Source: Cohnella cholangitidis
Lineage (GTDB): Bacteria; Bacillota; Bacilli; Paenibacillales; Paenibacillaceae
Direction: 5' to 3'
Assembly: GCF_014107495.1 (NCBI RefSeq)
Contig: NZ_CP041969.1
Location: 5,505,501-5,569,500 of the forward strand
DNA length: 64,000 nt
Both the position numbers and the translations under genes were made by a program. Position 1 is the first letter of the stretch; each line of letters opens with the position of its first letter. The notes beneath the pieces were generated by a model. It searched no databases and was not told the DNA's origin. It worked only from the letters and a program-made list of their open reading frames with translations. Shown here one piece after another: positions 1-10,335 of this stretch.

Positions 1-2
1 TG

Positions 3-1549
3 GGCGTACGTATTGTCGGAACGGCCGCGGACGGAGCGGAAGGCTTGGACAAATTCCGCGAGCTGAGGCCGGATTTCGTCATTACCGATATCTATATGCC
101 CGCTATGGATGGATTTCAGTTAACCGAAGCGATCCATGCGATCGACCCTGACGTTCCCGTCGTTATTCTAAGCGGGTATGACGATCTGGCGAACGCGAGA
201 AAAGCGGTATCCACGGGCATTCACCACTTTCTGCTTAAGCCGCCCAGCATTTCGGAGATCGAGTTCGTCGTACGCGAAGTGCTGCAGCAGTTGAACGAAT
301 CGAAGGAGCACGACGAGCTGTTGTCCAGCTACTTGCAGCAGCAAGATATCGTGCGGAAGTCGATGAAAGACGCTTTTTTCCGGGATTTACTGTCCACCCG
401 TTACCGGCGTGACGAACTTCCGGGCGATAGAATCGCTTTTATGGGTTTGCCCGAGCAGCCGTCCGTCCAAGCATTAACGCTAAGCCTGGTTCGATCCGAC
501 GTCTCCGCGCGAAGGGAAGAGAGAGATTGGCAGTTGTTGCGATTCGGGACGGGGAACATTATCCGAGAAATGCTGAATGCCCATTTGGGAAACCATCCGC
601 TCCTGTCCGCCGAAGTGCTGGAATATTCGGACCAGGAGTTTGTCGTTATTTTCGTAGGCGATCTGACGCAGGAAGATACAAGGCAGGGATTCATCGTCGA
701 ACTATCGGATGCGATATTGGATAACATTCTTCAGTACATGAAGCTGTCCGTGCTGGCGGGGCTCGGGACCGTCCGCGGCGGGTACGATCAATTGATGGAT
801 TCTTACTTGGAAAGCCGCAGCGCGGTGGAGATCGCGGAGATGAACGAGTGGAATCGCGTATATTCTTTCGCGGATTCATCCGAGACGACGGAGCCGGGCA
901 AGATGGTGTCCATGGACGCGGTTCGTTATCTTCACGACGCGATCTTTCAGAAACGGTGGCAGCAGGCTCACGAGCTGTGGAACCAGCTCGGCAAGGAGCT
1001 GTCGGGCGGCAACGTGTCTCTTCCGGTATGCAAAGGGGTTTGTTCCGGCATCGCAAGCGCCTTGTGGACGGCCGCGCAAACGTCCGAGATACAGGAGGAA
1101 TCGGTAGGCCCCGGATTGGAAGAACTGTTGCTTAAGCTGAACCGGGCGGGTTCCGTCAGGCAAATGCTGGACGGGATGGACGTGGCGTTCGATCGGTTGA
1201 TGGCTCAAATCCGGGAAGATCAGGCCGGCAAAAAAAGCAATTCTCTCGTGGAACGGGTCATCAAAGAATACATCGAAAAGTGCTACCACGAGGATATTTC
1301 GCTGGAACGGATCGCGGCTAATCTTCACGTGAACCGCAATTATTTAAGCCAACTGTTCAAGAAGGTGACGGGCGAGCCTTTCGTCACTTATTTCAATAAA
1401 TATCGAATACGCAAAGCGATTGAATTGATCGGCACGGGCAAATACATGGTGTACGAGATCAGCGAGAGGGTAGCTTCCAGAACTCGACTTATTTCAGCCA
1501 GGTGTTCAAATCGATTACCGGGTACAGCCCGTCCGAATACAATCGGTAA
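3..1549 (+). CDS. YesN-type AraC-family response regulator, 5'-truncated, frameshifted near the C-terminus
   Basis: The frame is open to the left edge (reads GVRIVGTAADGAEGLDKF before the first possible start), so the N-terminus of the receiver domain is outside the window. Visible in order: rest of the receiver domain with the phospho-acceptor aspartate in TDIYMPAMDG and the conserved lysine in LLKPP; a long linker domain; and an AraC-type helix-turn-helix (LERIAANLHVNRNYLSQLF). Around 1470-1476 the frame slips: a missing G in gtaGcttcc turns the expected second HTH helix (GFQNSTYFSQVFKSITGYSP) into nonsense running to a stop at 1562. Restoring one G gives a normal family C-terminus ending EYNR at 1547-1549. 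The regulator would act with a YesM-type kinase upstream of the window and probably controls the glycosidase genes directly downstream. Family assignment is firm; the frameshift is more likely a sequence error than decay. Confidence 0.88.
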
Positions 1550-1575
1550 CGTATCGGACTAAGGAGCTTACGCAC

Positions 1576-3228
1576 ATGAGTACGGTATTGGAGAAGCTGA
1601 GGGCTAAGATTTCGCTCGCCTATGCGAGGCAGCGGAGCCCGGAACTCGCGCAGTCGTTTCACGCCGAATTCGACCGTTCGGGCGTCAAATTCGCCGTATC
1701 GCCGGATCGGCTGGAGAAGGTGCACGATTATGCCGTCGGCAAGCTGGCGGAATGCGTCAAGCCGGACGAGCGGGGCACGCTCGTCTTGCAGGAGGGCGGC
1801 GTCTATTTCGGCTGCTGGCTGGAAAGCACGGGCACGATTAACGCGGAAATCTTGGCGCGGTTTTGCCCGGATACGGCGCAGGCCACATTCTCGCAGTTTG
1901 CCGAGCTGCAGCGCGAGGATGGCTTGCTTCCTTATAAGGTGACGGGGGACGGTCCCGTCTTCAAGCAAATTCAATTGGTTACCCCTCCGGCAAGGAGCGC
2001 ATGGAATCACTATTTGTTGAACGGACGGGACCGCTCGTTTTTGCAGAAAATGTACGACGCTCTAGCGAGGTATGACGAATGGCTGGAGACGTATCGCGAT
2101 ACCCGGGGAACGGGCTGCGTCGAAGCGTTCTGCGCGTTCGATACCGGGCACGACTTGTCTCCGCGATTCTGGCACGTGCCGGATACGCCGGAGCAGGACG
2201 ATTCGAAGCGCTACGATCCGAATTCGCCGATCCTGCCGCTGCTTGCCCCGGATCTTACGGCTAGCGTCTATTGCAGCCGCGAATATTTGTCGTTAATGGC
2301 CGCCGAGCTGGGGCGGGACGACATGGCGCGGGTATGGAAAGACAAGGCGGCGGATACGCTCGGAAGCTTGTTCGAGCATTGCTTGGACGAGTCGGACGGG
2401 TTCTTCTACGACGTGGACAACAACGGCAGATTCAACCGGATTCAGACCGACGTCCTGTTGCGCGTGCTCGCTTGCGAGGTAGGGGACGACGAGTTCTTCG
2501 CTTCCTCGTTGTCGCGCTATTTGCTGAATACGCGGAAATTTTTCGCGAAATATCCGTTTACGTCCGTCGCCATGGACGATCCTCGCTTCGATCCGTTTAC
2601 GAGCTACAATACTTGGGCGGGAGCCGTCAATTTCTTAAGCCTGATCCGGGCTCCGCATGCGTTCGAAGCGCACGGACGACATGTCGAGCTGACTTGGGCC
2701 ATGCAGCCGATCGTCTCGGCGATCTCGCGCATGACCCGGTTCGGCCAGTGTTTAAGTCCATGGACGGGAGAAGAAGGATATACGGAGACTTATTCCCCGG
2801 CTATTCTATGCGTTCTGGATTATATAGAGAGATTGAGCGGCATCTTGCCGACGCCGGAGGGCGAGCTCTGGTTCACCGGGTTGATGCCGCAGACGTTGGA
2901 TCATGGCGAGAAGTTAGCGGATGAAACGGCGTACAGCCGGAAGGTAGATGGTATTGTATACGAGCTTCACAATACGCGGGAGAGCTGTTCCATCTATCAA
3001 GACGGCAGATTGTTGAGCCGCTTCCCGGCAGGCACTCGGGTCGTGACGGATCGGTCGGGAGCCTTGCGCCGAATCGTCGGCATGTCCGTCCGGCCGGTGG
3101 AGGGAATTTTGCGATTCGAAGAGCGTGACATTCCATTCCGAGCCGAGGGTAACGAGACGTTGCGGTACGAGAATGGCAGCTTCGTAGTAGAATCGGCTCC
3201 GGGTGTAATTCTACCAACTTATGAGTAA
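1576..3228 (+). CDS. (alpha/alpha)6-barrel glycosidase, GH63/MGH1-like
   Basis: 550 aa, no signal peptide, so probably cytoplasmic. The sequence reads as a six-hairpin glycosidase: repeated aromatic/acidic helical hairpins, the blocks RSAWNHYLLNGRDRSFL, GHDLSPRFWHVPD, LLAPDLTASVYCSREYLS, DPFTSYNTWAGAVNF and GEEGYTETYSPAIL, resembling the trehalase/GH63/mannosylglycerate-hydrolase clan. The substrate cannot be read from sequence; the neighbour is a GH43 enzyme, which points to intracellular trimming of imported plant or fungal oligosaccharides. The start ATG has AAGGAG nine bases upstream and lies 13 bases after the regulator's ORF end; the GH43 gene follows after 27 bases, so the genes look co-transcribed. 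A C-terminal beta-rich stretch (residues ~440-550) follows the barrel. Catalytic residues were not assigned. Confidence 0.72.
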   Translation: MSTVLEKLRAKISLAYARQRSPELAQSFHAEFDRSGVKFAVSPDRLEKVHDYAVGKLAECVKPDERGTLVLQEGGVYFGCWLESTGTINAEILARFCPDTAQATFSQFAELQREDGLLPYKVTGDGPVFKQIQLVTPPARSAWNHYLLNGRDRSFLQKMYDALARYDEWLETYRDTRGTGCVEAFCAFDTGHDLSPRFWHVPDTPEQDDSKRYDPNSPILPLLAPDLTASVYCSREYLSLMAAELGRDDMARVWKDKAADTLGSLFEHCLDESDGFFYDVDNNGRFNRIQTDVLLRVLACEVGDDEFFASSLSRYLLNTRKFFAKYPFTSVAMDDPRFDPFTSYNTWAGAVNFLSLIRAPHAFEAHGRHVELTWAMQPIVSAISRMTRFGQCLSPWTGEEGYTETYSPAILCVLDYIERLSGILPTPEGELWFTGLMPQTLDHGEKLADETAYSRKVDGIVYELHNTRESCSIYQDGRLLSRFPAGTRVVTDRSGALRRIVGMSVRPVEGILRFEERDIPFRAEGNETLRYENGSFVVESAPGVILPTYE

Positions 3229-3255
3229 CTATAGATAGAGAAAGGAATGTTTGGC

Positions 3256-4128
3256 ATGACGTTGACTAAGGAACAAATCCAAATGCGCGACCCTTTCGTC
3301 CTCAAGCAAGAAAGCGAAGGCTGCTATTATTTGTACGGTTCTACCGATCCGGATATTTGGAAGGGCAAGGCCATTGGGTTCGATGTGTACACGAGCCGGG
3401 ACTTGGCGGATTGGGAGGGGCCGTTCCCGGCATTCCGCCCCGACCCCGATTTCTGGTCCGATACGAACTATTGGGCTCCTGAAGTGCACGCATATCAAGG
3501 CAAATATTATATGTTCGCCACGTTCAAGGCGGAAGGCGTGTGCAGGGGAACGCAAATCTTGGTTGCCGATCGTCCGCTCGGGCCATTCCGTCCTCTTAGC
3601 GACGGGCCGGTCACTCCCCGCGATTGGGAATGCTTGGACGGAACCTTGTATGTAGACGCGGAAGGCACGCCTTGGATCGTCTTCTGTCATGAGTGGGTGC
3701 AAGTCAAGAACGGAACCGTCTGCGCGCTGCGTTTGACGCCGGAGTTGGACAAACCGGTCGGAGAGCCGATCTTGCTATTCTCCGCGCAGGATGCCCCTTG
3801 GGTCGATCCGGTCAAGGGGAGAGCGGGCTACGTTACGGACGGTCCGTACGCTTATCGCTGCGACAACGGCGAATTGCTGCTGTTATGGTCCAGCTTCCGC
3901 CAAGGACGCTATGCGCAAGGGATCGCGCGATCGACGTCCGGCGACATTCTCGGGCCGTGGGTTCAGGAACCGGAACCGATCTTCGAAAACGACGGCGGCC
4001 ACGGCATGATCTTCCGTACGTTCGACGGTCGAATCCTGCTCGCGCTTCACACCCCGAACAGCACGCCGGACGAACGTCCCGTCTTTATCGAGCTGGCGGA
4101 AGAGGATGGCTGGTTGAGCGTTCGGTAA
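3256..4128 (+). CDS. glycoside hydrolase family 43 (beta-xylosidase/arabinanase type)
   Basis: About 290 aa, compact single-domain GH43 five-bladed propeller, no signal peptide. Diagnostic blocks: MRDPFVLKQESEGCYYLYGS at the N-terminus (RDP carries the catalytic base Asp), NYWAPEVHAYQGKYYMF, DGTLYVDAEGTPWIVFCHEW, GYVTDGPYAYR and GGHGMIFRTFDGRILLALH near the C-terminus. Family members invert alpha-L-arabinofuranosidic or beta-xylosidic bonds; the exact substrate is unknown. Start chosen at the second ATG because AAAGGA directly abuts the first ATG (3247) and is correctly spaced (9 nt) from 3256. Co-directional with and close behind the (alpha/alpha)6 glycosidase, it completes a small intracellular saccharide-degradation operon headed by the YesN-like regulator. 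Confidence 0.85.
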   Translation: MTLTKEQIQMRDPFVLKQESEGCYYLYGSTDPDIWKGKAIGFDVYTSRDLADWEGPFPAFRPDPDFWSDTNYWAPEVHAYQGKYYMFATFKAEGVCRGTQILVADRPLGPFRPLSDGPVTPRDWECLDGTLYVDAEGTPWIVFCHEWVQVKNGTVCALRLTPELDKPVGEPILLFSAQDAPWVDPVKGRAGYVTDGPYAYRCDNGELLLLWSSFRQGRYAQGIARSTSGDILGPWVQEPEPIFENDGGHGMIFRTFDGRILLALHTPNSTPDERPVFIELAEEDGWLSVR

Positions 4129-4142
4129 ATGTTTAATTGAAG

Positions 4143-4203
4143 AGAAACCGTTGCTTTAGTAGATGGGGGGTAATTCCTCCGTTTATTGAAGGGCGGTTTT
4201 TTG
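4143..4203 (+). terminator. possible Rho-independent terminator after the GH43 gene
   Basis: Arms AAACCG (4145) and CGGTTTTTT (4195) enclose a smaller G6/CCTCC hairpin, followed by a T-run. Position directly after the GH43 stop fits an end-of-operon terminator, but the outer stem is short and the loop is long, so this is a weak call. Confidence 0.4.
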
Positions 4204-4234
4204 TATTATTAGGGCAATAGACATTTCTGGTTGA

Positions 4235-4396
4235 TCTTTAAAAACGAATACGGTTAATGCCGTCCCGCAGACGAATATTTTAGCGACGTACACTTACGAT
4301 AATGCAGGAAAAGTATTAACAGCGACCGAATATGCAACGTCACCGCCAGGTACGATCTTAACCCTTTCCGCCTCCGGCGTTAATCCATTGATTTAA
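4235..4396 (+). pseudogene. fragment of a YD-repeat (RHS/WapA-type) protein
   Basis: An open stretch of 53 codons (from just after a TGA at 4232 to TAA at 4394) without a usable start encodes ILATYTYDNAGKVLTATEY. The YTYDNAGK motif is the signature of YD/RHS repeats, which in large secreted toxins occur dozens of times; here there is one copy followed by an unrelated tail (SGVNPLI, stop). No RHS gene is present on either side, so this looks like a relic left by deletion or shuffling of an RHS/WapA locus. Short length is the main uncertainty. Confidence 0.55.
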
Positions 4397-4409
4397 AGCC
4401 CTTCCCCCT

Positions 4410-4811
4410 CCCCCTGTTTCTTGATTGTTATGCTTCGAAGATTCAACAAGATCATCCAATTCGAGCCCGGGCTCCGGAAGGATCACATGATAGAACACAA
4501 GTAAACTCATGCTTGGCGGGCATAACTTAGACGCTCATGCCTTTGCCAGCGTGCAGGAGATACTGCTGCTTGAGATAACATTTACGTTAGTTTAGGTGCA
4601 CGTAGGCGCTGCCGCTCACCACGAATAGGAAAACGTTCGCCGGCAACCGGTAAGAGAGCAGGTCTTGCCCTTCCCACAGCACTTTATGGCGAATATCCGA
4701 TACTTCGACTGCCGCTCGATTCCACTGCAGCATCTGCTCGTCCCCATTCAATGTCCGCACCTCGCTCACGATGGAAATTGCGTATTTGAGGTTATTTGAA
4801 TCGACAACCAT
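4410..4811 (-). pseudogene. decayed AraC-family regulator, N-terminal sensing domain only
   Basis: The first 74 codons (4811 to 4587) read as an AraC-type N-terminal cupin region: LSYRLPANVFLFVVSGSAYVHLN resembles the 'YRLPANxFLFxVxGSAxxxL' start of Paenibacillus regulators. After the stop, homologous-looking pieces continue in shifted frames: YLLHAGKGMSV (around 4530-4570) and LLVFYHVILPEPGLELDDL (around 4450-4510), matching the expected order of the family ('LHGGKG', then 'FYxxxLPLPG'). No DNA-binding domain follows. At least two disruptions separate the pieces, so unlike the single-base breaks elsewhere this looks like true decay. Family assignment is by eye. Confidence 0.55.
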
Positions 4812-5001
4812 TCTCGTTACAAGGTTGCGTAAATAGATTCGAGGGATGTTAAGCAGCGTGACTCGCGGTTTTAAATTATTTTTGATACCGGAAAAGGCTT
4901 GATTTTACACGAATGTTGTCGAATTCTTTCATTATTCTTTTATTTGGTGGTTCTACAATGAAAGGGGAGACGATTGCAGTGTAACGTAAAGGAGATCGAT
5001 C

Positions 5002-8000
5002 ATGAGAAAATCGGTTTTATGCCTAGGGATGGCTTTGTTGGTGTTATGGACTTCATTGGCGCAGGTTCAACCTGCGCACGCTGAGGAAGAAGGCGGGTTT
5101 TCTTATACCGTTGCAGGAACTGCGGCTACCCTTAAGGGTTATACGGGAGGACAACTCGGAGTGAATATCCCGGCGACGTTAGGGGGATTGCCGGTAACCG
5201 TCATCGGAAGAGAAGCATTCGATGCGGACAAGCCGGGACAAACGAAAATTACGAGCGTTGCTATTCCGGACAGCGTAGCGAATATACAAATATATGCTTT
5301 TCGTAATAATAATCTCTCCTCCGTGGATCTTCCGGAAAGCTTGACGACGATCGGCGCCAGCGCGTTCGAGGGCAATTTGCTGACGAGCGTCGTTTTCCCG
5401 GACAGCATGATCTCGATCGGTAGTTACGCTTTCTATAGAAACAAATTAACTTCGATCAAGTTGAACGAAAACCTGAAGACGATATCAGGCGGCGCATTCG
5501 ACACGAATCAGATCGCGAAACTGGTCATTCCGGCTGGAGTAACAAGCGTCGCCGACTACGCATTCTTTCGGAGCAATCTAACAAGCGTTACGGTACTGGG
5601 GGCTGCGACGACCTTCGGAGCAACGGCCTTTCATGAAAATCCCGCCAATATGAAAATTTTCGCAATCGCGAATTCCCCGGCGGCGACTCTTGCGGCGAGC
5701 AGAGGATACGCTTTCGTCGATGGAACGGCGTTGTTCCAAGGGGTAGAGACAGCCAAATCTCTATTGAAAGATCACTTGCCAGGTACCGGCGTAGGACAAG
5801 TGTCTGCGACCGCTCATGCGGACTTGACCAACGCGCACGCCGCAGCCAGGCTCTTCATCGACGGGATCGGGAACGCGACCGTAGCCTCAGACCTGACCTC
5901 CGCGGCCGCTCCGCTCGGAACGGCGATTTCGACTTTCGAAGCCGCGATCGTCCAAGCTGGCGATGCCACCGCATTAGGATCGAAGATCACGGAAGCGAAT
6001 CAGGCGCTTGCGGACCATCCCGCGGGCACGAACGTAGGGCAGACTACCGTCGGAGCTCGCTCCGCTTTGCAAGTCGCGGTGAACGCGGCGCAGCAAGTTT
6101 ACAGCCAGGCCGCCAATTATACGCAGGCTCCGCTCGATGCCGCCGCTGCGGACTTGAACGCGGCGATCGTTGCGTTCAAGGCTACGCTGATTCAGGCGGG
6201 GAGTGCGACCGCGCTAGGGTCGAAAATCGTAGAAGCGAATCAGGCGCTGACGGATCATCCCGCGGGTACGGGCGTGGGACAGACGTTAAGCGGTGATTAT
6301 TACGCCTTGAAGGCTGCCGTCGACACAGCGCAGAACGTGTTCAATCAGGCTGCGAATTACACGCAGACTCAGCTCGATGGCGCGATCGCGGTCCTGGACT
6401 TCGCGATAGACACATTCGAGGCAAAAATCATTCAGGCGGGGAATGCTGCGGCGCTGGGTGCGAAGTTGGGTGATGCGCGGCAAGCGCTGACGGACCATCC
6501 CGAGGGCACGAACGTGGGAGAGACGTCCGGTGCGGATCGCACGACGCTGCTAAACGCGATTAACGCGGCGCAGGCGATCTTCGACGATGCGGCTAATCGG
6601 ACGCAAGGCCAATTGAACACGGCGGTCGCGGATTTGAACGGCGCGGTTACTGCGTTTGGAGCCGTGATCGTTCCGGCGGGGAATGCTGCGGCGCTGGGTA
6701 CGAAGTTGGGTGATGCACGGCAAGCGCTGACGGACCATCCCGAGGGCACGAACGTGGGAGAGACGTCCGGTGCGGATCGCACGACGCTGCTAAACGCGAT
6801 TAACGCGGCGCAGGCGATCTTCGACGATGCGGCTAATCGGACGCAAGGCCAATTGAACACGGCGGTCGCGGATTTGAACGGCGCGGTTACTGCGTTTGGA
6901 GCCGTGATCGTTCCGGCGGGGAATGCTGCGGCGCTGGGTACGAAGTTGGGTGATGCACGGCAAGCGCTGACGGACCATCCCGAGGGCACGAACGTGGGAG
7001 AGACGTCCGGTGCGGATCGCACGACGCTGCTAAACGCGATTAACGCGGCGCAGGCGATCTTCGACGATGCGGCTAATCGGACGCAAGGCCAATTGAACAC
7101 GGCGGTCGCGGATTTGAACGGCGCGGTTACTGCGTTTGGAGCCGTGATCGTTCCGGCGGGGAATGCTGCGGCGCTGGGTACGAAGTTGGGTGATGCACGG
7201 CAAGCGCTGACGGACCATCCCGAGGGCACGAACGTGGGAGAAGCGTCGGGACGGATCCAGCAGACGCTGCTAAGCGATTAACGCGGCGCAGGCGATCTTC
7301 GACGATGCGGCTAATCGGACGCAGACGCAATCGATTCGGCGGTCGCGGATCTGAACGGCGCAATCGCTTTGGAGCCGTGATCGTTCCGGCGGGAATCCGC
7401 AGCGCTGGGTACGAAGTTGGGTGATGCACGGCAAGCGCTGACGGACCATCCCGAGGGCACGAACGTGGGAGAAGCGTCGGGACGGATCGCAGACACTGCT
7501 AAGCGCAATTAACGCGGCGCAGGCGATCTTCGACGATTCGGCTAATCGGACGCAGACGCAACTCGATTCGGCGGTCGCGGATCTGAACGGCGCAATCATG
7601 GCATTCGAGGCTACGCTGATTTCGGCTGGCGATGCAGCCGCGTTAGGACAGAAAATCGGTGAGGCGAATCAAGCGCTCGCCGATCACCCCGCGGGAACGG
7701 GCGTGGGGCAGACGTTAATCGGTGATTTTAACGCATTGCAGGCTTCCATCGCGGCAGCGCAACAGATTTTCAATCAAGCCGCGAATTACACTGATACACA
7801 GTTGGCCGAGGCTATTGCCGATCTGAATGCGGCGCTGGCATCGTTCGAGGCAGCGATTATCCCGGCGGGGAATCCCGCGGCGTTAGCAGCCTTGTTATCC
7901 GATGCGCGGCAAGCGCTGGCGGACCATCCCGAAGGCGCGGGCGTCGGGGAAGCATCCGGTTCGGCTCGCTCCGCGCTGCAAAGCGCGATCGACGATGCCC

Positions 8001-10066
8001 AGGCGATCGTCGACGCCGCCGCCAACCAAACCGGAGATCGGTTAAGCGACGCCGTGGTCGCGTTGACCAAAGCCATGGCGAGATTCGAAGCCGCATGGGT
8101 CGGACTAGTCTTGACGGCGCCGGCAAACGGTCTTTACGGTGCAGGCGATACGCTGCGGTTTACGGTGTTTTACGGGTACGAGGTCACGGTGACCGGTATG
8201 CCGGTCCTTCCGCTCCGGGTAGGCGCCGATTCGGTCACCCAAACGGTGTATGCACCCTACACGGGAGCCCTCGGCACGGCGATCACAGAACTTACTTTCG
8301 AATACAAAGTACCTGCGGGACTTGCAGACACGGACGGCCTGGAGGCTGCGAACGCGTTAGAGCTCCCGGCCGGCGCGGGCATTGATCGCGTATCCGGCGG
8401 GGCAGCGCCGTTAGCGTATGTCGCTCCGGCAACGGGCGGAATTCGTATCGTGGCGATTCCACCCGAAATTACGTTGTCGACCTCGCCGAACGGATCTTCG
8501 CGTCAGGTCGTCAGCGTGACGGCCAACGTGTACGGAGAAGCCTCGGGCAATATGTTAACGGCGCTAAGATGGCTGCCGGGAAACGTTAGTACCGCAGAAT
8601 TTGCCGGCGGAACAAGCGGAACTGATCTGATGGCCGCGTCGCAATTCACCGTTACCGTTAATGGCGATTATACCGTTTACGCCCAGGATGGCGCAGGTAA
8701 CGAAACGGCGAAGTCCGTTATCGTCAACGGCATCAGCTCCGGCAACCCTGGTCCGTCGGCGCCGATCGTTCCCGATCGCCCCCCGACTTCTCGAACGACC
8801 GTAACGGTGCAACCGGCAGGCGGGATAATCGTCCGCGTCGATTCGTCCGACATCGAACGGACATCGCGTCCCGACGGGACGGCAATCGAACGGATACAAC
8901 TATCCGAACGAATAAGAGAGCAAGTGCTAGAGGCGTTGAAGAGTATGAAGAATACGACGATCGAGATCATCGTCGACGATCGGGAAGCGGCCGTGCAAAC
9001 GAAGTTCCCGGCTGCCTGGATCGCGGAAATCGCCAAAGCTTATCCGAACTCGGTTGTCGAGACGAAGCTGAATGACTCCAGCTACCGACTTCCGGTTAGC
9101 TTGCTTGATCTGGCCGCTCTGGCCAAGCGCCTGGGTACGGATGTGTCGGCTATGACCGTGAGTATCGTCCAAGAGCGGTCCGGCCAGGACATACGCCGCG
9201 AGATCGAACGGATCGGTGTCTCCCAAGGATTTGCCGTCCAATCCGACGTCATCGATTTCAAAGTAACGCTCGAAGCGAACGGGCAGACGTTGGAAGTGCG
9301 GGAGTTCGGGGGAATGTACGTCGCTCGGTCCATCCAGCTGGCGGGAGGAACAGCTGATCGCAATCTGGTCGCAGTGTACTACGACCGGGCGAACAGCCAA
9401 GTCTCTTTCGTTCCGACTAGGCTGCTAGCCGGGCCGAACGGTACGACGGAGGCGGCTCTGAACGTGCCTCACAACAGCTTCTTCACCGTAGTGGACGTGA
9501 AAGCCCGACAGTTCGCGGACCTCCAAGGACATTGGGCGAAGACGGACGCGGAGCTGCTGGCTTCCAAGCTGCTCGTGAACGGCGTAACAGCCGACCGTTT
9601 TGCGCCGGCCAGTACGCTGACTCGCGCCGAATTTTCCGCGATGCTCGTTCGCGGGCTGGGGTTGACGGCAAAAGAGGGCGAGGACGGTGTCCGGTTTGCT
9701 GACGTCTCCGCATCCGCATGGTACGCGCCTATGGTAAAGGCCGCTGTGGAGGGAGGCCTGGTAAGCGGAGTCTCTTCGGATAGGTTCGCTCCGAACGATC
9801 CGATCACCCGCGAGCAGATGGCCGTCATGATCGACGGCGCTCTGACTCTTGCCGGTTATACGGGGCAAGCGACCGAACCGACATCAGGATACGCGGATCG
9901 CGAGGCTATCGCGTCCTGGGCGCAAGCGTCGGTAGCCCGAGCGTCGGAAGCCGGCATCCTGCAAGGGACGGCCGACGGGAGATTCGTGCCGAAGGCCTAC
10001 GCGACACGCGCGGAGGCGGCAGTTATGCTGAAGAGGTTCTTGTACGCTATTCATTTTATCGATTAA
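5002..10066 (+). CDS. giant S-layer-anchored surface protein: LRR, ~10 FIVAR repeats, three SLH domains (frameshifted in the repeats)
   Basis: Two open frames (5002-7281 and 7598-10066) are one gene of about 1690 codons; between them the 240-bp repeat units have lost bases (see repeat entry). Order: Sec signal peptide (LLVLWTSLAQVQPAHA, cut before EEE); BspA-type leucine-rich repeats at residues ~60-210 (IPDSVANIQIYAFRNNNLSS and similar); about ten FIVAR-type 80-residue helical modules (typified by EANQALADHPAGTGVGQT); two beta-sandwich regions (from ~8100 and ~8470); a Gly/Pro/Ser linker with PSAPIVPDRPPTSRTT; a mixed domain; and three SLH domains (from ~9510, ~9695, ~9890) that bind pyruvylated cell-wall polymer. 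Likely an adhesin or sugar-binding surface protein on the cell exterior. RBS AAAGGAG, 7 nt before ATG. No neighbour suggests its partner. It may be intact in the organism. Confidence 0.85.
5953..8101 (+). repeat. 240-bp tandem coding repeats (FIVAR modules), two units with lost bases
   Basis: Unit starts, judged by the conserved (C/T)(A/C)GG(C/T)-type junction, fall at 5953, 6193, 6433, 6673, 6913, 7153, 7386, 7622 and 7862. Spacing is exactly 240 bp everywhere except 233 (7153 to 7386) and 236 (7386 to 7622). The units at 6673 and 6913 appear identical and those at 6433 and early 7153 nearly so, indicating very recent duplication or gene conversion. The missing 7 plus 4 bases (11, or -2 in frame) exactly account for the frame change between the two ORFs of this gene. 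Losses include one G of a GGGG run at about 7391. Confidence 0.93.
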
Positions 10067-10126
10067 GCCAAAAGCGAGGCGAAGGTTGCCGTCAGCAGAA
10101 AATAAGTTTGGAAAAATCCCCACAGG

Positions 10127-10169
10127 AATAGCGCCGGTTCACGATGTTATCATGAGACCGGCGCTTATT
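10127..10169. terminator. inverted repeat, probable terminator of the SLH-protein gene
   Basis: Arms AATAGCGCCGGT and ACCGGCGCTTATT (one inserted base) around an 18-nt loop, about 60 nt after the SLH gene stop. The stem is GC-rich but the tail has few T residues (TTATTC), so termination in the plus direction is plausible, not certain. Confidence 0.5.
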
Positions 10170-10218
10170 CGATCGTTTCCACATATACGTTCAAATGGAG
10201 TCTCTGTTAGGAAGCCCT

Positions 10219-10320
10219 TTAATTGATGAAATGGAGCTGATTCAATAACCTTTCCAAGAGCACTGCCGCTTCCACCCGGTTCGTATGCGCCAAGGGTGCA
10301 AATTGATCAGCGCTGCGCCC
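10219..10320 (-). pseudogene. relic C-terminus of an SLH-domain protein
   Basis: On the minus strand, codons from 10320 to the stop at 10219-10221 read GRSADQFAPLAHTNRVEAAV followed by LLERLLNQLHFIN. This is the last half of an SLH domain (the G-F-P-TR-EAA-L pattern) with a typical SLH-protein terminus, closely like the end of the adjacent gene (GRFVPKAYATRAEAAVMLKR) but on the opposite strand. It has no upstream gene: the hydrolase stop lies 16 bp before it. It suggests that the hydrolase operon end was joined into a former SLH gene. Confidence 0.7.
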
Positions 10321-10335
10321 CCGAGCCGGACCTAC

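Noticed and set aside
691..1328. minus-strand ORFs inside the first regulator gene
   Set aside because: Arg/Pro-rich antisense frames; no start context.
6432..7229. 265-aa repetitive minus-strand ORF and other ORFs opposite the FIVAR repeats
   Set aside because: Pure shadow of the 240-bp coding repeats; no start context or family content, and the plus frame has signal peptide, repeats and SLH domains.
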